Source: Testudinibacter crocodili
Lineage (GTDB): Bacteria > Pseudomonadota > Gammaproteobacteria > Enterobacterales > Pasteurellaceae
Length of the DNA stretch: 64,000 bases
Assembly (NCBI GenBank): GCA_006228005.1
Contig: VDHG01000037.1
Span: forward strand, 1 to 64,000
Direction: 5' to 3'
Part shown: positions 1 to 7,604 of the stretch, one piece after another
How the letters are laid out: every line of letters starts with the position of its first letter
Numbering within the stretch: position 1 is the stretch's first letter
The notes under the pieces: generated by a model
Seen by the model: the letters and a program-made list of their open reading frames with translations, nothing else
Told to the model about the DNA's origin: nothing
The model's database searches: none
Position numbers and translations under genes: made by a program

Positions 1-1
1 T

Positions 2-361
2 AATAATCCACTCTACAAGGTTATTGTAAATATCGAACAACAGCAAATTGATTATGATAAAAAAACATTATTATTTACTGATGGTATGCGAGCTGAAGCA
101 ACAGTCTTCTTAGAAAAAAGACCTCTTTATCAATGGATATTTTTACCATTCTATAGTCTTCAGAAAAATTTAATATCAGAATCAGCAGAATATGGCTTAG
201 CTAGTTTGGCGATGGTATTAAATTATTATCAGGATAGCTCGGATTTATTTTCATTACGTCGTCGCTATCATATTTCTGCAAAAGGAACAAATCTAAAAGA
301 GCTATCAAAATTACTAATCTTAGCTTTCAGTATGATAAATTTTCCAAACCACTTTTTATAG
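2..361 (+). pseudogene. HlyD-type secretion adaptor tail fused to a C39 peptidase fragment (bacteriocin exporter remnant)
   Basis: The frame is open from the window edge. The first ~55 residues look like the C-terminus of an HlyD/CvaA-family periplasmic adaptor (DGMRAEATVFLEKRPLYQW). It then runs without a stop into the start of a peptidase C39 domain (GLASLAMVLNYY, then LRRRYHISAKG), which in intact systems begins a separate ABC transporter gene. The adaptor stop, the spacer and the first codons of the transporter therefore appear deleted. The catalytic Cys of C39, normally in a (E/A)CGLA context, is Tyr here (TAT at 191-193), one base from a Cys codon. The frame leaves the family at about position 306 and stops at 361. 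The codons are AT-rich, unlike the downstream core genes. It is a decayed fragment, probably without function. Confidence 0.75.
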
Positions 362-552
362 ATCTTTCTTTTGAAATTAATAATGGAGAAAGTGTTGCAA
401 TTGTTGCCCCTTCTGGTTTTGGAAAAACCACATTACTAAAAATAATTTCAGGTTTACTACAACCAACAAAAGGTAAAGTCTTTTTTAATCAGATTGATAT
501 TAATAAAGAGGATTGCTCCAATATTCTTGCCACTCACTATGTTTACATTTGA
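307..552 (+). pseudogene. ABC transporter nucleotide-binding fragment (bacteriocin exporter remnant)
   Basis: In a different frame from the preceding fragment, this stretch reads as the N-terminal half of an ABC ATP-binding domain: ITNLSFQYDKFSKPLF, then NGESVAIVAPSGFGKTTLLK, which is a Walker A motif with Ala for the usual first Gly, then GLLQPTKGKVFF. A TGA at 550-552 ends it before any signature or Walker B motif. The transmembrane domain that should lie between C39 and this domain is missing. With the preceding fragment it represents one collapsed CvaB-type exporter gene carrying both a deletion and a frameshift. No start codon is identifiable. Confidence 0.7.
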
Positions 553-664
553 TAGCGCAACAATCAACAGGCTAAATGCTATGTATTCCACAGATTTAAT
601 TCAGAAAAAAATAAATAAAACAATAAGTTAATATATAGAAACTTAATCATAGAAGGGAAAATAT

Positions 665-931
665 GTGAACAAGATCATTGAAGTGATAATTAATATCAAT
701 AATAATCAGCTTGCTACTTAAGAACACAATAGCCAAGTTTATCATCGGAAGATAACTTTAATGATGAAGAAGGGTGAACACAGAGTTGAGGAATATAAAT
801 TCAACGCTGAAAAATATGCAAAAGATTATTTTTCTAATTATGGGGTACAAGGCAGTTATAATGAAAATATTAACAAGCAGAATAAATATAAAAGAGTTTA
901 TATTAGTAGTAGTCCTTTTCTCTTTGTTTAG
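665..931 (+). pseudogene. Small unidentified reading frame interrupted by one in-frame stop
   Basis: A GTG at 665 follows a good ribosome binding site (GAAGGG, 652-657) at seven bases. The 18-codon frame ends at TAA 719-721, but the same frame stays open afterwards to TAG 929-931, with ATGs at 761 and 764 and a plausible hydrophilic protein (MMKKGEHRVEEYKFNAEKYA, later KYKRVYISSSPF). Either this is one ~88-codon gene broken by a single stop, or two tiny peptides. I recognise no family. Its place next to bacteriocin exporter remains suggests a former cargo or accessory gene, which is inference only. It overlaps the membrane-protein frame that begins at 774. Confidence 0.3.
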
Positions 932-1058
932 AAACTTTATTTATCCATATATACCTATTGAAATAAATCTTTTTATCACCGAATTAGCATACATAATGAT
1001 AATTACAAAAGCGTATAGATTCATTAACAATAAGCCAATTAATAAAGATTTGTGCTAA
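774..1058 (+). CDS. Small hydrophobic protein, unknown (possible immunity-type protein)
   Basis: This 94-codon frame begins at GTG 774, or more conservatively at ATG 861, which would give about 65 residues. The C-terminal half is strongly hydrophobic, with two likely membrane segments (EFILVVVLFSLF and INLFITELAYIMII) and a basic tail. Small two-helix membrane proteins beside bacteriocin export genes are often immunity proteins, but nothing in the sequence proves that role. The first ~29 codons overlap the hydrophilic frame at 761-931, so only one of the two is likely to be translated there. The gene ends directly before an inverted uptake-signal terminator. Confidence 0.35.
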   Translation: MNTELRNINSTLKNMQKIIFLIMGYKAVIMKILTSRINIKEFILVVVLFSLFRNFIYPYIPIEINLFITELAYIMIITKAYRFINNKPINKDLC

Positions 1059-1060
1059 AA

Positions 1061-1094
1061 CCGCACTTTTATCGACAAAACGGTAAAAGTGCGG
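1061..1094. terminator. Inverted uptake-signal hairpin
   Basis: CCGCACTTTTA (1061-1071) pairs perfectly with TAAAAGTGCGG (1084-1094). It lies between the convergent small membrane gene and the amidase gene. Paired inverted uptake signals commonly serve as terminators in Pasteurellaceae, and this one can serve both strands. Confidence 0.7.
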
Positions 1095-1108
1095 CTTGCC
1101 GTCGAGCC

Positions 1109-1930
1109 TTAGGAACGGATAAATAACTGACGGTGATCCAGTGCCGGCAGTTGTGAACGCACTTCAGCCAAGCGCCGAAAATCAAGGGTCGCTAGCGCAA
1201 AACCTTCCCCTTCACCAACACCGCTGATAATCTCCCCCCAAGGGTCGATAATCATACTTTGTCCAAATGTAGTACGCCCATTTTGATGGCGTCCGCCTTG
1301 TGCCGAGGCAATCACATAACACTGATTTTCGATGGCTCTGGCACGCAACAGCACTTCCCAGTGCGCCTTGCCGGTGGTGTATGTGAACGCTGCCGGCAAC
1401 ACCAGCACGTCATACGGAGTTTGGGCGCGAAACAGTTCAGGAAACCGCAGGTCATAACAAATTCCTTGCCCAACCTCAATATCGCCAATCTTCAGTTGTG
1501 GTACTTGATAACCGGCTTGAATGCTGTCTGCTTCGCAATATTTTTCACCGATGCCGGTATAGCTGAACAGATGGATTTTGTCGTAACGGGAAAGCAGTTC
1601 GCCCTGTTCGCCATACACCAACATACTATTTAACACTTTATTGTCTTCACTGCTGCGCAGCGCAATCGAACCGGAAAATAACACGATGTTCAGCGCCTTT
1701 GCCAGCTCAGATAATAATACTTGTAATCTGCCCTCGCCAAAAGCTTCGGCGATCGCCAGCTTGTCCTGCTCATGCGCGCCCATTAACGCCCAATATTCCG
1801 GCAAAACCACCCATTTTGCCCCGGCTTTGGCGGCTTTGCGTACGAGTGTCTGCATCGTCTCGATATTATTATTGATATCTGTAGTTGAAACCATTTGAAT
1901 GGTAGCAACTTTAAAATTGGCTGCCGTCAT
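1109..1930 (-). CDS. Carbon-nitrogen hydrolase (nitrilase superfamily), probable deaminated-glutathione amidase type
   Basis: The 273-residue protein has the nitrilase-fold catalytic triad in order: Glu about 45 (LPEYW), Lys about 118 (YDKIHLF) and Cys about 158 (GICYDLRFPELF). The CYDLRFPEL stretch and the overall length are typical of the Nit1/YbeM branch, which hydrolyses deaminated glutathione made by side reactions of transaminases. Substrate assignment is by subfamily resemblance and less certain than the fold. No signal peptide is seen, so it should act in the cytoplasm. It stands alone, convergent with the accessory segment and followed upstream by ~200 bp without a gene. Confidence 0.85.
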   Translation of the reverse strand: MTAANFKVATIQMVSTTDINNNIETMQTLVRKAAKAGAKWVVLPEYWALMGAHEQDKLAIAEAFGEGRLQVLLSELAKALNIVLFSGSIALRSSEDNKVLNSMLVYGEQGELLSRYDKIHLFSYTGIGEKYCEADSIQAGYQVPQLKIGDIEVGQGICYDLRFPELFRAQTPYDVLVLPAAFTYTTGKAHWEVLLRARAIENQCYVIASAQGGRHQNGRTTFGQSMIIDPWGEIISGVGEGEGFALATLDFRRLAEVRSQLPALDHRQLFIRS

Positions 1931-1985
1931 ATGCCCTATCCTTCTGTATTACCTCTATCAATTTCAGTATCGCTTGATTCTATTC

Positions 1986-2022
1986 CGAAAACAAGCTTTC
2001 TGACAACGGAAAGCGTTTTTTT
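1986..2022 (-). terminator. Probable terminator of the ArsR-type regulator gene
   Basis: Read on the minus strand, GCTTTC (2014-2009) pairs with GAAAGC (2000-1995) across an eight-base loop and is followed by TTGTTTTC. It lies about 120 bp beyond the stop of the regulator gene. The plus-strand side also ends in a T run, so it may work in both directions. The rest of 1931-2136 is AT-rich and shows no gene. Confidence 0.45.
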
Positions 2023-2136
2023 GTATGTTATACAATACATTGCGCTCAACTTAATTTTAAATAATATTACATTATTTTGCTATTTTACTACGTCCATAAT
2101 CCAGGGCGGATTTTTAGATAAGATAAGATTATTTAT

Positions 2137-2811
2137 TCAAAAATTCCAATTAATTCCAAATTGTTGTGTAAGTGCGGTTTTGCCAAGTAGAGTGATTTTT
2201 AATATTCGGCTGTCTTTTTGCTTCACTACCCATTGTTGTTTAATAAAATATTCGGCTAGCAATGTGCCTAAATGCCCGGCGAGGTGAGGGGTTCTTTCAC
2301 TCCAGTCAAGACATTTCACCGCCATCTTACGTTTGACTTTCTGTTCTGTTTGCCAAATTCCGGCTTGCTGTAGCCATTTATAGCCAAGTGCGGTAATTTT
2401 CACCTCTTTGCTGTCGACATGGCTTTGAATATATTGCAAAGCATGTAATTGTTGATACAGTGCCACACCTAACTTTCCAGCGAGATGATTGTAGCAAAAA
2501 CGTGCTTGGCACATCTCTTCTTGCGGTAATTTTCGTTTCACTTTTATCGTTGGTGCAAGATAGAGCATGGTTTCTAGAATTTGTGCGACTTCTTCATTGG
2601 CTAAGGCAAAATATTTGAACCGCCCCTGCGGAAAACAGATAATTAATTGGCTATCGAGCAAAACTTTTAAATGTGCCGTCGCCGCCGCTGGTTGAATCTC
2701 CGCACCGTATGCCAGCTCTTTAGCAGTAAAATATCGCCCTTCAAGCATAAGTAATAGCATCGATAAACGAATCTTATTGCCTAATGCGATAGCTATTTGA
2801 TTTATCGCCAT
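2137..2811 (-). CDS. ArsR-type winged-helix transcriptional regulator
   Basis: The 224-residue protein opens with an ArsR-like winged helix-turn-helix (ALGNKIRLSMLLLML, then AAATAHLKVLLDSQLI). The remaining ~120 residues form a C-terminal domain containing CLDWSERTPHLAGHLG, a hallmark of a long ArsR subfamily whose ligands I cannot state. Two Cys residues near residues 101-106 (MCQARFC) might bind a metal or sense redox state, but this is a guess. It is divergent from the MFS exporter gene 98 bp away and is the obvious candidate to control it. The 3' end lies ~120 bp from a hairpin terminator. Confidence 0.8.
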   Translation of the reverse strand: MAINQIAIALGNKIRLSMLLLMLEGRYFTAKELAYGAEIQPAAATAHLKVLLDSQLIICFPQGRFKYFALANEEVAQILETMLYLAPTIKVKRKLPQEEMCQARFCYNHLAGKLGVALYQQLHALQYIQSHVDSKEVKITALGYKWLQQAGIWQTEQKVKRKMAVKCLDWSERTPHLAGHLGTLLAEYFIKQQWVVKQKDSRILKITLLGKTALTQQFGINWNF

Positions 2812-2867
2812 TTTTTCTCCATTGTTTATTTTTATCTTAACTGTTTCGGTTTGAATAAAGTACCTGC

Positions 2868-2889
2868 TGAGATTAATCTAGACGTCTCA
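2868..2889. promoter_or_regulatory. Dyad in the regulator/exporter intergenic region (candidate operator)
   Basis: TGAGA (2868-2872) and TCTCA (2885-2889) form an inverted repeat with a 12-base spacer in the 98-bp divergent region, about 20 bp before the exporter start. Short dyads are expected for winged-helix dimers. The arms are only five bases long, so the call is tentative. Confidence 0.25.
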
Positions 2890-2909
2890 TTGATTATAAA
2901 GCAAACTAT

Positions 2910-4100
2910 ATGAATAAACTCACATTATCTTATTTTCACAGCAGCTTAGGTTTTTGGCTGACTTCGTTTTTAATTCCGTTGATGGTGCTGGATCTGACCG
3001 GTTCAGCTTTAACGGTTTCTATTTATTATGCACTGAATATTGCGCCTTACTTGTTGCTTACTCCATTCTCTGGTGTATTAGGGGATTGGCTCAACCGAAA
3101 ACAAGTGATTATGTGGTGTGAATTACTGTGTTCGATTTGTGCATTATGCCTGTTTATTTTTATCGGTATTGAACAAAATATCACGATTTTGCTGTTATTT
3201 GGTTTCTTAATTTCATCACTTTCTGCATTTCACCACCCAATTTTTCAAGCGATTATTCCCGATCTGTTTTCCAAAGAAAAAATACAACACATTAATGCCA
3301 ATATTGACATGATTGATAGTTTGGTGGGAATTATTGCACCAGCCTTATTAGGGGTCATTTTACTAAGTGTCGAAAAAAACAACTTATTATTATTTATTGC
3401 TTTTTGTTATCTGATTTCCTTTATTTCAACCCGCTTGATTATCTATCAACCACACTTGCAAAAGACAACAATGTCAATGCAAGGCATTTTCACTGCATTT
3501 TATGAGGGCGTACAGTATGTTTATCAAAAAACAGAATTACGCAATATTGCTATACTGTTTTTCTTTATTAATATTGGGATACGCTTGATTTTTCCAAATT
3601 TAATTTGGATCTATTCTTATCAATTTAATCTCACCGAACAAAGTACTTCTTTTCTATTTATTTTAATGGGAATTGGCGCAATTATTGGTGCAAAAATAGG
3701 AGGAATTATTATTGGTAAATTTACAGATATTACAATTATTTCTTTGGCTTCATTTACTATAGGTTTGTGTAGTTTAAGTTTAATTTTTGCGCCAAGTGCG
3801 GTGACACATGCCTTATTTTGGGCATTATCTTCATTGGTGCAATCGGTCATCGTAGTCACATTTTTCACTTACCGACAAAAAGTGACCGCACCTTTTATTT
3901 TAAGTCGTGTAATTGCCGTAACCCGTCTTATTTCCTATTTTGCTATTCCGATTGCGGCATTATCCGGCGGTTGGATTATTCAATATTTTAATCGCACAAC
4001 GCCGATTTACCTTGCCAGTAGTTTGATTATTTTTATCAGTTTAGCCTTTTTTTTACGGATTCATCGACGAGATAAAAAGCCTGTTAAAACTGTGCTATGA
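2910..4100 (+). CDS. MFS transporter (putative drug or metabolite exporter)
   Basis: The 396-residue, strongly hydrophobic protein has the twelve-helix pattern of the major facilitator superfamily. The loop 2-3 signature is visible as GVLGDWLNRKQVI at about residues 56-68. It resembles the MFS_3/EntS-like exporters rather than sugar porters, so efflux is more likely than uptake, but the substrate is unknown. The N-terminus has no signal peptide. The gene is divergent from an ArsR-type regulator. It ends 33 bp before greB with no clear terminator, so some read-through into greB is possible. Confidence 0.8.
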   Translation: MNKLTLSYFHSSLGFWLTSFLIPLMVLDLTGSALTVSIYYALNIAPYLLLTPFSGVLGDWLNRKQVIMWCELLCSICALCLFIFIGIEQNITILLLFGFLISSLSAFHHPIFQAIIPDLFSKEKIQHINANIDMIDSLVGIIAPALLGVILLSVEKNNLLLFIAFCYLISFISTRLIIYQPHLQKTTMSMQGIFTAFYEGVQYVYQKTELRNIAILFFFINIGIRLIFPNLIWIYSYQFNLTEQSTSFLFILMGIGAIIGAKIGGIIIGKFTDITIISLASFTIGLCSLSLIFAPSAVTHALFWALSSLVQSVIVVTFFTYRQKVTAPFILSRVIAVTRLISYFAIPIAALSGGWIIQYFNRTTPIYLASSLIIFISLAFFLRIHRRDKKPVKTVL

Positions 4101-4133
4101 TTGGTGCATGATAAAATAATGACATAATCCACA

Positions 4134-4613
4134 ATGGCAAAATCAAACTACATTACTCGCAACGGCTGGAATGTGCTGGATCAAGAGTTGAAATTTCTCT
4201 GGCGTGAAGAGCGTCCGAAAGTGACGCAGGCGGTCTCTGAAGCGGCGGCATTGGGCGATCGCAGTGAAAATGCGGAATATATTTACGGCAAACGCCGCTT
4301 GCGTGAAATCGATCGCCGGGTGCGCTTTTTAAGCAAACGCTTGGATGTGCTGCAAATCGTGGATTATCACCCGAAACAAGAGGGCAAAGTGTTTTTCGGG
4401 GCGTGGGTGGAATTGGAAGATGTCGATGGCGACAACAAGCACTATCGGATTGTCGGCTGTGATGAATTTGATCCGCACAAAAACTGGATTTCGATTGATT
4501 CGCCGGTCGCACGTGCCTTAATCGGCAAAGCGGTTGACGATGAAATCAAGGTCAATACCCCGTCCGGTGAAGTGGTGTGGTATATCAATAAAATTTGGTA
4601 TCAGGCGGATTAA
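4134..4613 (+). CDS. greB: Transcription elongation factor GreB
   Basis: The 159-residue protein matches GreB in length and layout. An N-terminal coiled coil carries the acidic tip (AAALGDRSENAEYIYGKRR), whose Asp and Glu residues enter the RNA polymerase secondary channel and stimulate cleavage of backtracked RNA. The C-terminal FKBP-like domain ends in GEVVWYINKIWY. The start has the usual MAKSNYITRNGW. Its last four bases overlap the 3' end of the convergent rseC gene, so the two transcripts share their ends and no terminator fits between them. Confidence 0.95.
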   Translation: MAKSNYITRNGWNVLDQELKFLWREERPKVTQAVSEAAALGDRSENAEYIYGKRRLREIDRRVRFLSKRLDVLQIVDYHPKQEGKVFFGAWVELEDVDGDNKHYRIVGCDEFDPHKNWISIDSPVARALIGKAVDDEIKVNTPSGEVVWYINKIWYQAD

Positions 4614-5074
4614 GGTAAGTCATGACGAAAAGTGCGGTTTAATCTACGCAAAAAAATCGGTTGATACAACGCATGGCGGCTTAAACGGTCGCCGATTTTT
4701 TTGATGCCGACAAAAGCAAGTGCGGTCATCGCCAACACAAACAGCGCAAGAATCAGTTCGTTATCTAAATACAGCGAGCCGATCACGGTCGAAAGCAAAA
4801 GTGCGGTCAGCGGCACGATATACAGCAGCATCGCCGAGAGGAGCATGGATTTTTCTTGCAAGCCAATTTCGATCAAATCGCCCTGCCGCAGCGGTTCGGC
4901 AACGGCAATTTCAAACAACAAACTGCCATCGTTTTTGCTGCCGTTCAGCTCCGAGAGTGCCGCTGCGCCACAACTGGCACGCGCCGCACAACCGCCACAC
5001 CCTTGTTTGGTCTCGCAGCGCACTGTGGCGATGCCGTTATGGTAGTCTGCTACTACTGCGGTTTCAATCAGCAT
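4610..5074 (-). CDS. rseC: SoxR-reducing/sigma-E regulatory protein RseC
   Basis: The 154-residue inner-membrane protein has the RseC pattern: an N-terminal Cys cluster (CETKQGCGGCAARASCG, about residues 20-36) and two adjacent membrane helices in the second half (MLLSAMLLYIVPLTALLL and LILALFVLAMTALAFVGI). In E. coli, RseC contributes to SoxR reduction and has a minor role in the sigma-E circuit; the Cys cluster may hold an Fe-S centre. It is the last gene of the rpoE operon, two bases after rseB, and its 3' end overlaps greB by four bases. Confidence 0.9.
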   Translation of the reverse strand: MLIETAVVADYHNGIATVRCETKQGCGGCAARASCGAAALSELNGSKNDGSLLFEIAVAEPLRQGDLIEIGLQEKSMLLSAMLLYIVPLTALLLSTVIGSLYLDNELILALFVLAMTALAFVGIKKIGDRLSRHALYQPIFLRRLNRTFRHDLP

Positions 5075-5076
5075 TG

Positions 5077-6093
5077 TTATTGTCCGTTGCTGTCAAAGCT
5101 GAGATCTTTGACAATCCGTTTTGCCGTCGCCAATGGAACCTGCCCGATTAACGTGATTTCACGGTTATTCAGCACCTCGCTGTAAATCGTATTGCCTGCC
5201 TGCTGCCAATAGTGCTCGCCTAATTTGTCTTCGATGTTATGATTGATATATAAGCTGAAAGAGAAAAGCCCGTCACTAAACATCACACTTTCCAACATGC
5301 CAATTTCCGTTTGATAGTGTTCATGTTTTATTCGTTGGAATCCCGGCGGCAGCCAAGCCAAGCGCCATTGCTGTTTACCCGGCAGCGCATCACCTTGTAC
5401 ATTAATCAACGGTGGTAAATTAAGTTGATCTAAGCGACTGCTCAGCGTTTGTAATTCAATCGCGTCTTGTTGCAGCGCAATCACCCGAAATTGCTCCAAC
5501 AATTCGCCGTTGCGTTCTAACATATCGCTGCGCAGTAACAGATGACTCTGCTCATCCAGCCATAAAACATACTGGTAACGGAAATCATCTTTCGGCAGCA
5601 GCCGAATCACTTGAGCAACCCGATCAGCGATACGGGTTTTACCGGCATCAACAAAATCATAATAGCTTTTCAGCTTATCGTAATCTGCATAAACCACACT
5701 GGGAATATTGTCCAAAATGTACGGGCCTTTAATACTGAACGGCTGATAGCCGTTGCCGTAATAACTGATAATAGCATCACGTTGCACCACTTCCTGCTGC
5801 ACGCCGTCTAAAGCGGACAATTGAGCGTAATGGCGCTGATTGGCAAAAACGTGACGATATTGGTAGCTGTTAACCTGATTCGGTAAGATTTGGATAAACG
5901 CCATTTCATAATTGCCGTGGCGCCATGTTTGCGCCATTCGTTGCAGTGTATCCAACAGTGTCGCAGGCAATGCCGGATTTTGCACCGGCTCGCCCAATGA
6001 CTGAAGTGCGGGTTGGCTATTTTGTTGTGCATTTAACACGTTAGAAAAAGTCAGGGTCGCACAAATAACCCATGCTGTTTTAAATAACTTCAT
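5077..6093 (-). CDS. rseB: Sigma-E factor regulatory protein RseB
   Basis: The 338-residue protein begins with a Sec signal peptide (MKLFKTAWVICATLTFSNVLNA) and is periplasmic. RseB has two domains related to lipoprotein-binding folds. It binds the periplasmic part of RseA, protects it from DegS, and releases it on sensing lipopolysaccharide or mislocalised lipoproteins. Family features include YRHVFANQRHYAQLSALDG in the first domain and WLPPGFQRI in the second. The start is 145 bp after the rseA stop, an unusually long gap for this operon. That gap holds a MITE-like element and a hairpin. Confidence 0.93.
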   Translation of the reverse strand: MKLFKTAWVICATLTFSNVLNAQQNSQPALQSLGEPVQNPALPATLLDTLQRMAQTWRHGNYEMAFIQILPNQVNSYQYRHVFANQRHYAQLSALDGVQQEVVQRDAIISYYGNGYQPFSIKGPYILDNIPSVVYADYDKLKSYYDFVDAGKTRIADRVAQVIRLLPKDDFRYQYVLWLDEQSHLLLRSDMLERNGELLEQFRVIALQQDAIELQTLSSRLDQLNLPPLINVQGDALPGKQQWRLAWLPPGFQRIKHEHYQTEIGMLESVMFSDGLFSFSLYINHNIEDKLGEHYWQQAGNTIYSEVLNNREITLIGQVPLATAKRIVKDLSFDSNGQ

Positions 6094-6115
6094 AAAGGTC
6101 TCAACATAAACCGAC

Positions 6116-6185
6116 TAGAGTGGATTAAATTTGTTTTAAGGCAAAGCACAGCAACGCAGTATTAGAACTAATTTAATTCACTATA
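6116..6185. mobile_element. 70-bp MITE-like element with terminal inverted repeats
   Basis: The ends are TAGAGTGGATTAAATT (6116-6131) and AATTTAATTCACTATA (6170-6185), which match as inverted repeats at 14 of 16 positions. The inside contains AAGGCAAAGCACAGCAACGC. From memory, Neisseria and relatives carry MITE/Correia-type elements with TATAGTGGATTAAATTT ends and a similar GGC-rich interior. It sits in the rseA-rseB gap, has no reading frame, and could only have been moved by a transposase supplied from elsewhere. Confidence 0.55.
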
Positions 6186-6191
6186 AAACAA

Positions 6192-6215
6192 ATTCACCAC
6201 CAAAAGGTGGTGAAT
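6192..6215 (-). terminator. Hairpin between rseA and rseB, possible partial terminator
   Basis: ATTCACCACC and GGTGGTGAAT pair perfectly around an AAAA loop. Read in the direction of the operon (minus strand), the stem is followed by TTGTTTTATAG. This resembles a weak Rho-independent terminator and would lower rseB-rseC expression relative to rpoE-rseA. Confidence 0.6.
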
Positions 6216-6238
6216 ATCATCATCGTATTATGATTTGC

Positions 6239-6826
6239 TTACTCATGGCTAGCGGCAGCACTCAAGGGCTGAGTGTGGCTGCGGCGCTGCAATTCATAAT
6301 TTTGCAGCATCATGTTAATCCGCTTGCTTTGCTGTTCAAGCTGCGCCTGAGTCGGCACATCTTGACTTGGGGCATTATAGCTGACTTGCTGAATATTATT
6401 GGTAAACGGCAGCGTTTGCAGCACCGGATTATCAGCAACCTGGACACCATTGTCGCTTTGCAGATAGTTCTGTACACCAAAAACCGCAACCAAGCACACT
6501 GTCGCTGCCACAGCAACTTGAGTCAGCGGCGCAAACAAACCTTTGAGTTTTTGCATAAACGGTAATTTTTCTACTTCGGCTGGCGTTGGTTGAGCAACTG
6601 TCGCTTGGGCAGCAAAGTGCGGTGCTGGCTCTGCGTCAATCAGTGTTGCCATTTTCGCAGTAAAATCGGTACCGAGCAGCACCGTTGTTTCCTGACGCAC
6701 CACAGTACGCACCAGATGGTAGTGATTCCATGCCTGTTGAAGTTCTTCATCTTGGCAAAGAGAATCCAGCAGATGATCATTCTGATATTCTCCATCCAGA
6801 TAAGCTGAAAGCAACTCTTTTTGCAT
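6239..6826 (-). CDS. rseA: Anti-sigma-E factor RseA
   Basis: The 195-residue protein begins MQKELLSAYLDGEYQNDHLLDSL, the sigma-binding anti-sigma domain. One membrane helix lies at about residues 98-118 (APLTQVAVAATVCLVAVFGV), followed by a periplasmic tail that RseB binds and DegS cleaves. RseA holds RpoE inactive at the inner membrane until envelope stress triggers proteolysis. It follows rpoE by 68 bp in the same operon. Cell-envelope stress responses in this organism should work as in Haemophilus and E. coli. Confidence 0.92.
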   Translation of the reverse strand: MQKELLSAYLDGEYQNDHLLDSLCQDEELQQAWNHYHLVRTVVRQETTVLLGTDFTAKMATLIDAEPAPHFAAQATVAQPTPAEVEKLPFMQKLKGLFAPLTQVAVAATVCLVAVFGVQNYLQSDNGVQVADNPVLQTLPFTNNIQQVSYNAPSQDVPTQAQLEQQSKRINMMLQNYELQRRSHTQPLSAAASHE

Positions 6827-6894
6827 TTTAATCTACTCCGCTATTTTTAATCAATTTTTAGTCAACTGTTCAGTTCACTTAAGTTTCGTCAATA

Positions 6895-7476
6895 TTAACG
6901 TTCGTTGTTGATTAGAGGTGAAATCTTGCTGTCGATAATTTCCCTTGCCCGAAAAATGCGAGAACGTACCGTTCCGACTGGACAATCCATAATCTCAGCA
7001 ATCTCTTCGTAACTCAATCCCTCTAATTCCCTCAATGTAATTGAGGTTTTTAATTCTTCTGGTAGAGCGGCAATCGTTTCAAACACGATTTTTTTCAATT
7101 CCGACGATAAAATCAAATTTTCTGGCGTATCAATATTTCTCAAACTGTCGCCGGCATCATACGTTTCTGCATCTTCAGCCTGAATATCTTCACTGGGTGG
7201 GCGCCGCCCTTGTGCCGTGAGATAATTTTTCGCTGTATTGACGGCAATTCGATAAAGCCAAGTATAAAATGCGCTATCGCCACGAAACAGTTCCAAAGAG
7301 CGGTAGGCTTTAATAAAAGTTTCCTGCACCACATCCGGAATATCGTTTGCCGAAACATAACGGGTCAGCAACCCTGCCACTTTATTTTGGTGACGTGCAA
7401 CCAACAAATTAAATGCTTTTTTATCACCTTGCTGTGCCTTTTCTACCAGAGCCTGATCTGTTAGTTGTTCACTCAT
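6895..7476 (-). CDS. rpoE: RNA polymerase sigma-E factor (RpoE)
   Basis: The 193-residue protein is an ECF sigma factor. Region 2 appears as DIPDVVQETFIKAYRSLELFRG and FYTWLYRIAVNTAKNYL, and region 4 as LRELEGLSYEEIAEIMDCPVGTV. The start MSEQLTDQALVEKAQQGD is highly conserved. It directs transcription of envelope-stress genes. A near-consensus sigma-E promoter lies 72-99 bp upstream of its start, so it very likely activates its own operon, rpoE-rseA-rseB-rseC. Confidence 0.97.
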   Translation of the reverse strand: MSEQLTDQALVEKAQQGDKKAFNLLVARHQNKVAGLLTRYVSANDIPDVVQETFIKAYRSLELFRGDSAFYTWLYRIAVNTAKNYLTAQGRRPPSEDIQAEDAETYDAGDSLRNIDTPENLILSSELKKIVFETIAALPEELKTSITLRELEGLSYEEIAEIMDCPVGTVRSRIFRAREIIDSKISPLINNER

Positions 7477-7547
7477 CAGAAGTGAATCTCCTTACCTCAT
7501 ATTACGCTAACAATCCAATTGCAATGACAGTAGGTCGGTATACTGAA

Positions 7548-7575
7548 TTAGAGAGCACAATTTTTTAAAAGTTCA
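7548..7575 (-). promoter_or_regulatory. Sigma-E promoter of rpoE
   Basis: On the minus strand, TGAACTT (7575-7569) is followed after exactly 16 bases by TCTAA (7552-7548). This closely fits the published sigma-E consensus of GGAACTT, 16-17 bases, then TCTAA or TCTGA. It lies between sdhE and rpoE and points into rpoE, consistent with positive autoregulation. Confidence 0.8.
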
Positions 7576-7604
7576 ATTTTTATAAAAATTATCTTAATTA
7601 TTTC

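Noticed and set aside
4153..4512. 119-codon minus-strand frame inside greB
   Set aside because: Antisense to a strongly conserved gene, with no RBS and no family features.
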